IMG/VR virus record: IMGVR_UViG_3300012920_000225
Span: 1-26,277 of that record
Reading direction: 5' to 3' (one strand)
Source: a virus
Length of the DNA: 26,277 nucleotides
This document shows, piece after piece, positions 7,446-14,190 of this stretch. Made by a program: the position numbers and the translations under genes. A model generated the notes under the pieces. It had not been told where the DNA came from and did not search any database. It saw only the letters and a list, made by a program, of their open reading frames with translations. The first letter of the stretch is position 1, and every line of letters begins with the position of its first letter.

Positions 7446-8566
7446 ATATTGGATTTATTGGATTAGGTAAACTTGGCGCGCCTGTTGTAGAAGCAATAGA
7501 AGAAGCCGGACATAATGTACTAGGTTATGACGTAAATGGATTTGGCGTAAGTTCAATTAAAGAATGTGTAGAAGATAGAGAAATTGTTTTTATAGCTGTA
7601 CCTACACCACACGACCCATTGTATGATGGAAAATATGTTTGTAGTGACTTAGATCCAAAGAACTTTGACTACACAATAGTTCAAGAAGTTCTTAAAGAAG
7701 CAGATAAGCATATGAATCAAGAACAAATATTAGTGTTAATATCAACTGTATTGCCTGGCACAACTACCAAACATTTTGCTCCACTTGTCAATAACGCTAC
7801 GTTTGTCTATAACCCTTATCTCATAGCTATGGGAACCGTAAAGCAGGATTTTATAAAACCTGAAATGATTATGATGGGTTCTCAAGAGTCTTGGGCTATG
7901 GATAAACTAGAAAATTTTTACAAAGAAATGTGTGATTGCGATAGATACATTAGAGGTACGTGGGAAGAATGTGAATCTGTAAAAATATTTTACAACACTT
8001 TTATTACTACAAAGATAACCTTAGCTAATATGATACAAGACGTGGCAATGAAGATAGGAAACATGAACGTTGATGTTGTTACTGATGCTTTAGCTCATTC
8101 AACGCAAAGAATAATGTCACCAAAGTATATGAAAGCAGGGATGGGAGATGGCGGATCTTGTCATCCAAGAGATAACATAGCTTTAAGGTGGTTAGCTCAA
8201 GATTTAGACTTAGGATATGATATGTTTCAAACAATCATTGAAGCTAGAGAAATGCAAGCTAAAAACATGGCAAAATTTTTGACTGAACTATCTAATAAAC
8301 ATAACCTCCCCATTGTTATAGTAGGAAAAGGTTTTAAACCTGACGTTCCATATGAAGATGGCTCCCCTTCTATATTAGTAGCACAGTTCTGTGAAGCAGA
8401 GTTTGACAAATTCGATGAGCCAGCAGTCTTTCTTACTTCTCACTCGCATAATACCACTTTCGGTAAAACTAATAAAGATTATGATTTTCCTGAAGGATCG
8501 GTGATTGTAGATCCTTGGAGGGAAAGAGAAGGCGCCATACACTATGGTGACACTACTGTTTCTTAG
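7442..8566 (+). CDS. NDP-sugar dehydrogenase, UDP-glucose/GDP-mannose dehydrogenase family
   Basis: This 374-residue protein has an N-terminal Rossmann fold (GFIGLGKLG at 4-12, GLGKLG as the NAD loop), then VFIAVPTPHDP near residue 53 and STVLPGTTTK, both typical of UDP-glucose 6-dehydrogenases. The catalytic Cys is C240 in GDGGSCHPRDN. The central helical domain and a C-terminal UDP-binding-like domain (VIVGKGFKPDVPYEDGSP) follow in family order. The enzyme oxidises a sugar nucleotide to its uronic acid with two NAD+. GGSCHPRD replaces the usual GGSCFPKD, so substrate may differ. It overlaps the glycosyltransferase by 4 bases. Confidence 0.87.
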   Translation: MNIGFIGLGKLGAPVVEAIEEAGHNVLGYDVNGFGVSSIKECVEDREIVFIAVPTPHDPLYDGKYVCSDLDPKNFDYTIVQEVLKEADKHMNQEQILVLISTVLPGTTTKHFAPLVNNATFVYNPYLIAMGTVKQDFIKPEMIMMGSQESWAMDKLENFYKEMCDCDRYIRGTWEECESVKIFYNTFITTKITLANMIQDVAMKIGNMNVDVVTDALAHSTQRIMSPKYMKAGMGDGGSCHPRDNIALRWLAQDLDLGYDMFQTIIEAREMQAKNMAKFLTELSNKHNLPIVIVGKGFKPDVPYEDGSPSILVAQFCEAEFDKFDEPAVFLTSHSHNTTFGKTNKDYDFPEGSVIVDPWREREGAIHYGDTTVS

Positions 8567-8613
8567 TGTTACAAAAATGTAATTAAATTGTTACATAGTT
8601 TTTGTACAATGTA

Positions 8614-8630
8614 GCATATATACTATATGC
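8614..8630. promoter_or_regulatory. Palindrome in the leader of the Na/Pi gene, possible operator or hairpin
   Basis: GCATATA, a TAC centre and TATATGC form a perfect 7-base inverted repeat in the 89-base gap before the Na/Pi-like gene. The gap also holds TTACA-AAAA-TGTAA at 8569-8582 and a looser ATTGT/ACAAT pair at 8587-8610. A weak promoter may be present (TTGTAC at 8602-8607, TATATG at 8624-8629, 16 apart), overlapping the palindrome, which would allow repressor control. No T-run follows, so these are not obvious terminators. Confidence 0.4.
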
Positions 8631-8655
8631 CCTTTAATTTTTTAAGGATATTACT

Positions 8656-9129
8656 ATGTCTAAAACGAAACTATGGAAGAAAGTAAGTAAGATGGATCTA
8701 GGAAACCCAGTAATCACCGCCCTCGTTGGTTTGGTGATTTTTTATATTGGACTAAAGACATTTTCTGGCGGCATGAAGTCAATGGGAAATATGGATCACC
8801 TACAATTCTTTTTAGGTAATCCAATCTATATGTTCATTGGTGGTATTGTCATGACGTTACTCTGGCAATCATCATCACTTTCTACTACTGCAATCATTGC
8901 ACTTGTGGCTTCAGGTGCTTTACCTTTACCTGCCGCAGTCGCTGCTGTGTTAGGTGCTAATATAGGAACCACCGGTACCATCTGGCTGGCTGGATTCTTT
9001 GTTTCAGATGGATGGCCTAAAGGAGATACATTGCGAATAGCAATGGCACATACGGGAATGAATCTCATGATGGCAATAGCACTCTTGCCCTTTGTGGGTA
9101 GGATTGCACAATTTCTTGGAAAGTTTTAA
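8656..9129 (+). CDS. Single-repeat Na/Pi cotransporter-like membrane protein
   Basis: The 157-residue protein has about four to five hydrophobic spans (about 17-37, 55-70, 78-100, 103-117, 127-148). It carries the Na/Pi cotransporter (PF02690, NptA/PiT II-like) signatures QSSS at 71-74 with TT following, and GANIGTT at 100-106. Full transporters have two such repeats in inverted order and often a PhoU-like tail; here only one repeat is present and both ends are intact, so this is a minimal half-size form, not a broken gene. It could work as a homodimer or modify host phosphate uptake. AAGGAT lies before the ATG. Phosphate-related genes are common in marine phages. Confidence 0.82.
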   Translation: MSKTKLWKKVSKMDLGNPVITALVGLVIFYIGLKTFSGGMKSMGNMDHLQFFLGNPIYMFIGGIVMTLLWQSSSLSTTAIIALVASGALPLPAAVAAVLGANIGTTGTIWLAGFFVSDGWPKGDTLRIAMAHTGMNLMMAIALLPFVGRIAQFLGKF

Positions 9130-9138
9130 AAAAAATAA

Positions 9139-9163
9139 AAAAAAATGCATTTAGGGGGTTTAC
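9139..9163 (+). repeat. Intergenic repeat copy 2 (pairs with 5151-5175)
   Basis: Seven A, then TGCATTTAGGGGGTTTAC, differing from the copy at 5151-5175 by one T and one G. Here the extra G and the following CCCCC turn the block into the left arm of a terminator hairpin while keeping the TTTAC of the -35 box. Confidence 0.75.
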
Positions 9164-9177
9164 AACCCCCTTTTTTT
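9154..9177 (+). terminator. Intrinsic terminator of the Na/Pi gene, overlapping the next promoter
   Basis: GGGGGTT (9154-9160), a TAC loop (9161-9163) and AACCCCC (9164-9170) form a 7-pair hairpin followed by seven T. It ends transcription 25 bases after the stop of the Na/Pi-like gene. The loop and neighbouring bases double as the -35 box of the promoter for the next gene. Confidence 0.8.
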
Positions 9178-9187
9178 GTGGTAGAAT
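9159..9187 (+). promoter_or_regulatory. Sigma70-like extended -10 promoter embedded in a terminator
   Basis: TTTACA at 9159-9164 and TAGAAT at 9182-9187 are 17 bases apart, with TGG directly before the -10. The -35 lies in the loop and right arm of the terminator hairpin. Start of transcription should be near 9194, 19 bases before the likely ATG at 9213. Confidence 0.78.
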
Positions 9188-9212
9188 AGTATTATTAATG
9201 AAGGAGCAAATG

Positions 9213-9470
9213 ATGCATATTGATACTAGAGGTCGTACAGACGCTTATGTTGGAACGTTCGGATTGACAGAATCTGACCAAAACGAATTAAAACAAATTC
9301 GCAAAATGGTTACTAATCTAAATAAAGATTTGAAGCAATTTGGATATCACTATCGTTATTATGTAAAGTGTCAAGGACGTGGTCCAAGAAAAGTAGGAGA
9401 TAGAAGATATCTTCATTCTTTACCACTGAAGTACGCCAAGTATATGGATGCTTATATTTACCGTCGTTAA
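9213..9470 (+). CDS. 85-residue protein, unknown function, own promoter and terminator
   Basis: AAGGAG at 9201-9206 sits 6 bases before the ATG at 9213 (3 bases before the ATG at 9210), so the in-frame ATG at 9198, upstream of the ribosome site, is rejected. The protein is basic and Tyr-rich, with a helix (LTESDQNELKQIRKMVTNL) and a basic aromatic end (YRYYVKCQGRGPRKVGDRRY). The RGPRK-GDRR part resembles nucleic-acid-binding loops, but I recognise no family. It forms a single-gene unit: promoter directly before, strong terminator 28 bases after. Confidence 0.72.
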   Translation: MHIDTRGRTDAYVGTFGLTESDQNELKQIRKMVTNLNKDLKQFGYHYRYYVKCQGRGPRKVGDRRYLHSLPLKYAKYMDAYIYRR

Positions 9471-9497
9471 TATCTTTTTATTCTTACTTCCCCAACT

Positions 9498-9523
9498 TAG
9501 GCGCTTCGGCGCCTATTTTTTTT
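9498..9523 (+). terminator. Strong intrinsic terminator with TTCG loop
   Basis: TAGGCGC (9498-9504), the tetraloop TTCG (9505-9508) and GCGCCTA (9509-9515) make a perfect 7-pair stem, followed by eight T. It separates the early-type accessory genes from the putative virion gene cluster. Confidence 0.92.
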
Positions 9524-9525
9524 CT

Positions 9526-9533
9526 TATAAATA
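9526..9533 (+). promoter_or_regulatory. T4-type late promoter box TATAAATA
   Basis: An exact TATAAATA lies directly after the terminator in the 148-base gap before the 9619 gene. In T4-like phages this -10 box, read with the gp55 sigma factor, is sufficient for late transcription. Its place at the head of a likely virion gene cluster fits. In AT-rich DNA such boxes also arise by chance. Confidence 0.5.
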
Positions 9534-9555
9534 GTATAAAATGTTTAAAAAGTAG

Positions 9556-9584
9556 TTTACAAATCTATTTTTTTATAATAGATT
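9556..9584 (+). promoter_or_regulatory. Possible sigma70-like promoter
   Basis: TTTACA at 9556-9561 is 17 bases from TAGATT at 9579-9584, the spacing used by other promoters here, but without the TGG extension and with a weaker -10. A better TATAAT at 9574-9579 is only 12 bases away. Transcription would begin near 9591, before the AAAGGAA ribosome site of the 9619 gene. Confidence 0.35.
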
Positions 9585-9618
9585 AATATTATGAGTTAAA
9601 TTACATAAAGGAAATAAA

Positions 9619-10965
9619 ATGTTTGCTAAAATGTCTAGAGGTGAGTGGCTGAAGTACGGCAACAAAAGACCTGATGCTTTAAGATCGGCAATCAAAAATG
9701 GTGATCCTGTTCCTGATATAAATGGTAAGAGTTTGGATATACCAAACACTAAACAAAATATGGACGCCATCACAGATTTTTTAAACAACAAAGACTCAAC
9801 ATTCTTACTTACATTAAAAAATAAAAAGACTATTGTTTCTAATCAAATTGGCAAATCTCCGTTATTTGGAGGTAAAGGGAAAGGCGCTGGTGCGACTGGC
9901 GATACTGCGAAAGGTGAATCACTACAATGTTTATACTTAGCAGCTTTGTTTGGAGAAGGTAAGAACAAAGAATTTTCACACTTTACACCTGAGGTCTTGA
10001 AGAAATATTCTAAGGTTGTAGAAACAGACAAAACATTTGAAGAAATGATGAGCTCTGAAGCAGAGTGGCACATCTCAGCATATGTTTCTGGCCAGCACTT
10101 AATAAAAACTGGATACGCAAGATCTGATCATGTATTTCATAGAGGCTCAAGAGTAATGAACGCAATATACGCTATGAAAAAAATGGCTTTCAAAAATGAA
10201 GGTAAGCCAATGATGAATGATGACAAGTGGAATCCTGGTGACATTTGGGCTGTTAAAAAAGGCTTAAACGTTTCTTCAGTTTTAGATCCTACAACTATCA
10301 CCTCATTAAATGATAGTTTAAAACAAGCTTTTGAAAAAAGAACTATTGTAGGGATATCTTTAAAACAGATTAATAAGTTAACAAAAAAAGCAAAGCACAC
10401 AGAATATAATCTTATTCCTGAACCAGATAAAGCTCATAGGTATTCTAAGTCTACTTTGAAATCTGATAGAAAAGGTTCTAGTTACTGGTCCTTTAAAGGT
10501 GGATATATCTTCTATGATTCTTCTAAAAAGATGGACGTTAGAGCTCCAACCGCTCTAGGTTCAATAAACGTAGAGATTCAAGGAAAAGGCGCCAGAGGCG
10601 GTAGAGCTGGTTACGGCGCCATAATGTATGGTGCTGAGAATATCTTAAACGTTAAACTTCCGTCAAACAATGAGTTAAAAAGTATGTCTAAACTAATGAT
10701 GGCTGGAAGGAACGAAAGACTAGCAAAAAATTTACATCAAAAAGTTAGAAGGATACATCCTGATGTAGGATGGGATGATTTCTGGAAAGAGATGAAAGAA
10801 GCTCCAGCTGATAGAATACACGCAAATCTTGGAGCTACAGAAATCATATATAACTTAGATAAATCACCTTTAAAAAAGAGAGATGCCTTTGTAAGTTATC
10901 TTGTCAACTTAGCAGGATCTAAGACTGGCGACTCATCTGTCTATGTAAAAGTAGAATCATCGTAA
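9619..10965 (+). CDS. Conserved phage protein, possible PD-(D/E)XK-type nuclease
   Basis: This 448-residue protein starts after AAAGGAA. The N-terminal 40 residues (SRGEWLKYGNKRPDALRSAI) form a helix found in other phage proteins I recall. A Gly-rich segment at 84-95 leads into KGESLQCLYLAA (about 99-110). Further on are WNPGDIWAV (204-212) and GISLKQ (245-250). The order Glu100 ... Asp208 ... SLK(247-249) resembles the active-site layout of restriction-like nucleases, with Ser in place of the usual Asp/Glu; this is inference only. The rest is basic and Gly-rich. It is the first gene after the TTCG terminator and a late-type promoter box, and precedes the putative internal head proteins. Confidence 0.72.
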   Translation: MFAKMSRGEWLKYGNKRPDALRSAIKNGDPVPDINGKSLDIPNTKQNMDAITDFLNNKDSTFLLTLKNKKTIVSNQIGKSPLFGGKGKGAGATGDTAKGESLQCLYLAALFGEGKNKEFSHFTPEVLKKYSKVVETDKTFEEMMSSEAEWHISAYVSGQHLIKTGYARSDHVFHRGSRVMNAIYAMKKMAFKNEGKPMMNDDKWNPGDIWAVKKGLNVSSVLDPTTITSLNDSLKQAFEKRTIVGISLKQINKLTKKAKHTEYNLIPEPDKAHRYSKSTLKSDRKGSSYWSFKGGYIFYDSSKKMDVRAPTALGSINVEIQGKGARGGRAGYGAIMYGAENILNVKLPSNNELKSMSKLMMAGRNERLAKNLHQKVRRIHPDVGWDDFWKEMKEAPADRIHANLGATEIIYNLDKSPLKKRDAFVSYLVNLAGSKTGDSSVYVKVESS

Positions 10966-10973
10966 ATTAATGG

Positions 10974-11002
10974 TTTACAAATAGAAAGAAATGTGGTAGT
11001 AT
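10974..11002 (+). promoter_or_regulatory. Sigma70-like extended -10 promoter at the start of the 11009 gene
   Basis: TTTACA at 10974-10979 and TAGTAT at 10997-11002 are 17 bases apart, with TGG before the -10. The -10 ends only 6 bases before the ATG at 11009, so transcription is expected at or next to the start codon, giving a leaderless message. Confidence 0.75.
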
Positions 11003-11008
11003 ACTCAT

Positions 11009-12238
11009 ATGGAAAATTTTAAAACACATATTACTGAGAATAAAAATACACATATGACTCACATAGAAGATCGTGTGATTTACGGTGGAGTAAAAGGAAC
11101 TCGCGAAGCAATATTTGCTCTTCGAGATCTAAGAGACATGCTTGGAGGAGTTAAAGATGGTAATGTATCTGTTAAGTGGGATGGCGCTCCTGCTATTTTT
11201 GCTGGCACTGATCCAAGTGACGGTAAATTTTTCGTCGCTAAAAAAGGCATATTTAATAAAAACCCTAAAGTCTACAAGACTGATGCTGACGTGGATGCTG
11301 ATACTTCAGGCGATTTGGCTGTTAAGCTTAAGCTCGCACTAAAAGAATTACCTGCATTAGGGATAAAAGGTGTAATTCAAGGTGATTTTCTTTATGGACC
11401 TGGTGATGTAAAAACACAGAAAATAAAAGGAAAATCTTATGTTACCTTTCATCCAAACACTATCGTTTATGCGTTGCCAGCTGAGTCGATGGGAGCTAGA
11501 GACGTTAAGAAATCAAAAATTGGAATTGTCTGGCATACAACCTACACTGGTAACACCTTCAGTTCTATGCGAGCTTCGTACGGAGTTGATGTCTCCAAGT
11601 TTAAGTCAACCAGAAATGTGTGGAGCCAAGACGCAACGCTCAGGGATTTAACTAAAGTAACTATGAACAAACGTGATACGGAGATTGTGAATGAACATCT
11701 TTCAAAAGCTGGTCAACTATTTAACAAAATATCAGGTACAACCCTCAGAGAGCTCGAAAAAAACAAAGAGTTACAGAGCCTCATTGAAACCTACAATAAT
11801 ACCTTTGTCAGAGCAGGCACGGTTATTGGAAATACAAGAGGACACGTATCTGGGCTTATTTCATGGATCAGCAAAAGATATAAAAAAGAAATAGACAAAA
11901 GAAAAACAGACAAAGGTAAAGCGGCTCAACAAGCAAAATTAGATACAATCTTAAACTTTTTTTCAAATAATAACAAAAAAAGTTTAGAAATGATGTTTGA
12001 ATTGCAAAAAGAATTAGTTTTAGCCAAATTAAAACTTATAAATATACTTAACAAATTGAGTAATATTGATACTTTTGTAAAAACTAAGAAAGGTTTTAAA
12101 ACGACAGGTCACGAAGGTTATGTAGCAATTGATAGACTTGGTGGTGACGCGGTAAAGATTGTTGATAGATTAGAATTTTCATACAACAACTTTTCGCCGA
12201 ATATATTAAAGGGATGGGACAAGCCAACGAGGAAGTAA
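11009..12238 (+). CDS. Nucleotidyltransferase/ligase-like protein with capsid-targeting-like N-terminus (DUF6267-like)
   Basis: The 409-residue protein begins with MENFKTHITE, like the T4 internal-protein leader MKTYQEFIAE, with a possible prohead protease site after ITE. I recall this family in T4-like cyanophages as DUF6267, function unknown. It shows, in order, VKWDGAPA (Lys56, KxDG as in ligase motif I), IQGDFLYG (123-130, like motif III), HEGYVAI (368-374, like motif IV) and VKIV (382-385, like motif V). This is the order of DNA/RNA ligases and capping enzymes, where the Lys carries AMP or GMP. About 240 mostly helical residues separate motifs III and IV, more than usual. Start: ATG at 11009, though an ATG at 11054 is possible; neither has a strong ribosome site. 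Confidence 0.75.
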   Translation: MENFKTHITENKNTHMTHIEDRVIYGGVKGTREAIFALRDLRDMLGGVKDGNVSVKWDGAPAIFAGTDPSDGKFFVAKKGIFNKNPKVYKTDADVDADTSGDLAVKLKLALKELPALGIKGVIQGDFLYGPGDVKTQKIKGKSYVTFHPNTIVYALPAESMGARDVKKSKIGIVWHTTYTGNTFSSMRASYGVDVSKFKSTRNVWSQDATLRDLTKVTMNKRDTEIVNEHLSKAGQLFNKISGTTLRELEKNKELQSLIETYNNTFVRAGTVIGNTRGHVSGLISWISKRYKKEIDKRKTDKGKAAQQAKLDTILNFFSNNNKKSLEMMFELQKELVLAKLKLINILNKLSNIDTFVKTKKGFKTTGHEGYVAIDRLGGDAVKIVDRLEFSYNNFSPNILKGWDKPTRK

Positions 12239-12670
12239 ATGTTAGGTTTTAAAGATATGATGGTCGTCGACTATGCACCCGGCGAACCAGTAGAAATAAA
12301 ATATAGAAGAAAACGCCGTAAAGTGCAAGACACTGAAGAGGCGTTATCAATTCCACAAAAAATGAAACTCGCTAGACGTATGTCTAAGCTAGCTCCACGC
12401 TTAAAGATAGCGCGGAAAAGAGCTATGATGAGAATGGCATCTAAAGAAAAGCTTAGAGGAAGAGCGAGGAAAGAAGCTCGTAATTTTTTCTTTTTGAAGC
12501 TTTCTAAAGGTGTACCAAAAGATCAATTACCTTATGCTCGTCGTGCAGAGATTGAAAAAAGGCTGGATAAGCCAGCAATGAAACAGAAGATAGATAAATA
12601 TGCAATGAGAATTTTACCAAAAGTTCGTAAGCGTGACAAAGAAAAATTAAATCGCGGTGGCAGTAAGTAA
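12239..12670 (+). CDS. Very basic conserved phage protein, probably nucleic-acid-binding virion protein
   Basis: The 143-residue protein is strongly basic (clusters such as KYRRKRRK and RKEARNFFFLKLSKG) and almost entirely helical. The beginning (MLGFKDMMVVDYAPGEPVEIKYRRK) and the downstream 'YARRAEIEKRL' are, as I recall, conserved in cyanophages. The first residues MLGFKD echo the leader-like starts of neighbouring genes but lack an obvious cleavage Glu. It abuts the preceding stop directly and shares the last A of its TAA with the ATG of the next gene. The charge suggests packing against DNA inside the head; this is inference. Confidence 0.8.
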   Translation: MLGFKDMMVVDYAPGEPVEIKYRRKRRKVQDTEEALSIPQKMKLARRMSKLAPRLKIARKRAMMRMASKEKLRGRARKEARNFFFLKLSKGVPKDQLPYARRAEIEKRLDKPAMKQKIDKYAMRILPKVRKRDKEKLNRGGSK

Positions 12671-13938
12671 TGCATACATCTTTTAAACAGTTTCTAGTAG
12701 AAGAAGAGAAGACGGTTTATTTTACATTTGGTAGAATGAATCCTCCTACTATTGGTCATGGTAAAGTGCTAGAAGCACTAGCTAAAAAGTCTGCTAAGAA
12801 TCCGTATAAAGTCTTTTTGTCTCAGACAAAGGATTCTAAGAAAAATCCACTTACTTATCAAGATAAAATAAAAGCTGTAAGGAAAATGTTTCCAAGACAT
12901 GCTCGATCTATCATGCTTGATAAAAAAGTAAAAAATGCTATGGAAGCTGCCTCTTCACTATACGATGAAGGATATAAAAACCTAGTCATGGTAGTAGGTT
13001 CTGATAGAATAAATGAGTTTTCAACTCTACTAAAAAAATATAATGGCAAAGACGGTAGACATGGCTTTTACAATTTTAAAAATATAAATGTAATTTCAGC
13101 TGGAGATAGAGATCCTGATGCTGAAGGAGCTACAGGAATGTCAGCAACTAAGATGAGAGAGTTTGCTAGAGAAAACAACTTTACTTCATTTAGCCAAGGA
13201 CTACCTAAAAACGTTTCTAATCCTGATGCTAAGAAAATGTTTAACGATGTAAGAAAAGGCATGGGATTGAAAGAAGAAAATGAGTTTAAAAGACACGTAC
13301 AATTAGAAACAGTTTCCGAAACAAGAGAAGCTTTTGTAAGAGGGGAATTGTTTGAAGTAGGGCAAGATGTCATAATAGAAAAGACCGGTGAAGTTGGTAA
13401 GATTGAAATCATTGGATCTAACTACGTAATAGTAGATATAAATGGTAATAGATCAAGGCAATGGCCAGAAGCTATAGAGATAGTTGAAGAGATGAAATAT
13501 GATTATGGAAGTCCTGAATCTGTAAAGCTCATGAAGAAGATGACACCAGGCCAAAATGAGTCAGATGAGAGAAAAAAAGGATCACCTCAAGATCCTGATA
13601 TAAAAGATAGAAAAGGTACTCAGCCAAAAGCTTACCATGCAGGCCTATCAAAAGCACAAAAGATTTCAAGAGATCGCCAGTTTAAGAGACAGTCTAAGAT
13701 GGATGATGATAATCCAGCGGCATATAAACCAGCGGCTGGAGATAAGACAGCAAAGACTAAACCATCTAAACACACTAAGAGATTTAAAGATATGTTTGGT
13801 GAGGATATACCTTCTCATGAAAAAATGGCGAAGGAAAGAATAAAAAAAATAAAAACTAATAATGCTAAAAGGTTCGACAGAATGATGGACCGTGCTAGAA
13901 ATAGAGATACTAATAAAAAGAATAGAGAGACAAAATGA
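12670..13938 (+). CDS. HxGH-type adenylyl/cytidylyltransferase with basic C-terminal tail
   Basis: This 422-residue protein starts with a leader-like MHTSFKQFLVEE. The catalytic domain spans about 15-185: FGRMNPPTIGHGK at 20-32 (TIGH replaces HxGH), VVGSDR at 108-113 and GMSATKMREFA at 156-166, equal to the ISSTxxR motif. The family moves a nucleotide from ATP or CTP onto a phosphate, as in NMN or pantetheine-phosphate adenylyltransferases; the true substrate is unknown. After it come a beta-rich KOW/SH3-like segment (about 222-275, VGQDVIIEKTGEVGKIEIIG) and a basic low-complexity tail with AAYKPAAGDKTAKTKPSKHT, a stretch I recall from cyanophage proteins. It overlaps the next gene by 4 bases. 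Confidence 0.85.
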   Translation: MHTSFKQFLVEEEKTVYFTFGRMNPPTIGHGKVLEALAKKSAKNPYKVFLSQTKDSKKNPLTYQDKIKAVRKMFPRHARSIMLDKKVKNAMEAASSLYDEGYKNLVMVVGSDRINEFSTLLKKYNGKDGRHGFYNFKNINVISAGDRDPDAEGATGMSATKMREFARENNFTSFSQGLPKNVSNPDAKKMFNDVRKGMGLKEENEFKRHVQLETVSETREAFVRGELFEVGQDVIIEKTGEVGKIEIIGSNYVIVDINGNRSRQWPEAIEIVEEMKYDYGSPESVKLMKKMTPGQNESDERKKGSPQDPDIKDRKGTQPKAYHAGLSKAQKISRDRQFKRQSKMDDDNPAAYKPAAGDKTAKTKPSKHTKRFKDMFGEDIPSHEKMAKERIKKIKTNNAKRFDRMMDRARNRDTNKKNRETK

Positions 13939-14189
13939 TTACATTTAAGACTTATATAGCTGAAAAAGCTACAGCAGCTTTAAAGAAGAAAGCTGAAAAG
14001 AGTGGAATGCCTCTTGGTATTCTTAGACAAGTTTATAATCGTGGTGTAGCAGCTTGGCGTACAGGACACAGGCCTGGCACTAATCCACAGCAATGGGGTC
14101 TAGCTCGAGTAAATTCATTTACAACAAAGTCCTCAGGTACATGGGGAAAAGCTGATAAAGATCTAGCAGCAAAAGTAAGAGGTAGTTAA
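13935..14189 (+). CDS. Small phage protein with capsid-targeting-like leader (DUF5824-like)
   Basis: The 84-residue protein begins MITFKTYIAE, ten residues that line up without gaps with T4 MKTYQEFIAE and end in IAE, a gp21-type cleavage site. The remaining domain (SGMPLGILRQVYNRGVAAW, then TGHRPGTNPQQWGLARVNSF) matches a small phage family that I recall as DUF5824, function unknown. It overlaps the preceding gene by ATGA and is 1 base from the next. It is the clearest candidate here for an internal head protein. Confidence 0.85.
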   Translation: MITFKTYIAEKATAALKKKAEKSGMPLGILRQVYNRGVAAWRTGHRPGTNPQQWGLARVNSFTTKSSGTWGKADKDLAAKVRGS

Positions 14190-14190
14190 G

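Noticed and set aside
12037-12044. TATAAATA box inside the ligase-like gene (also at 16382-16389 and 23896-23903)
   Set aside because: These boxes lie inside coding sequence, and several exact matches are expected by chance in AT-rich DNA of this length. An internal promoter before 16462 or 24006 remains possible but is not supported.
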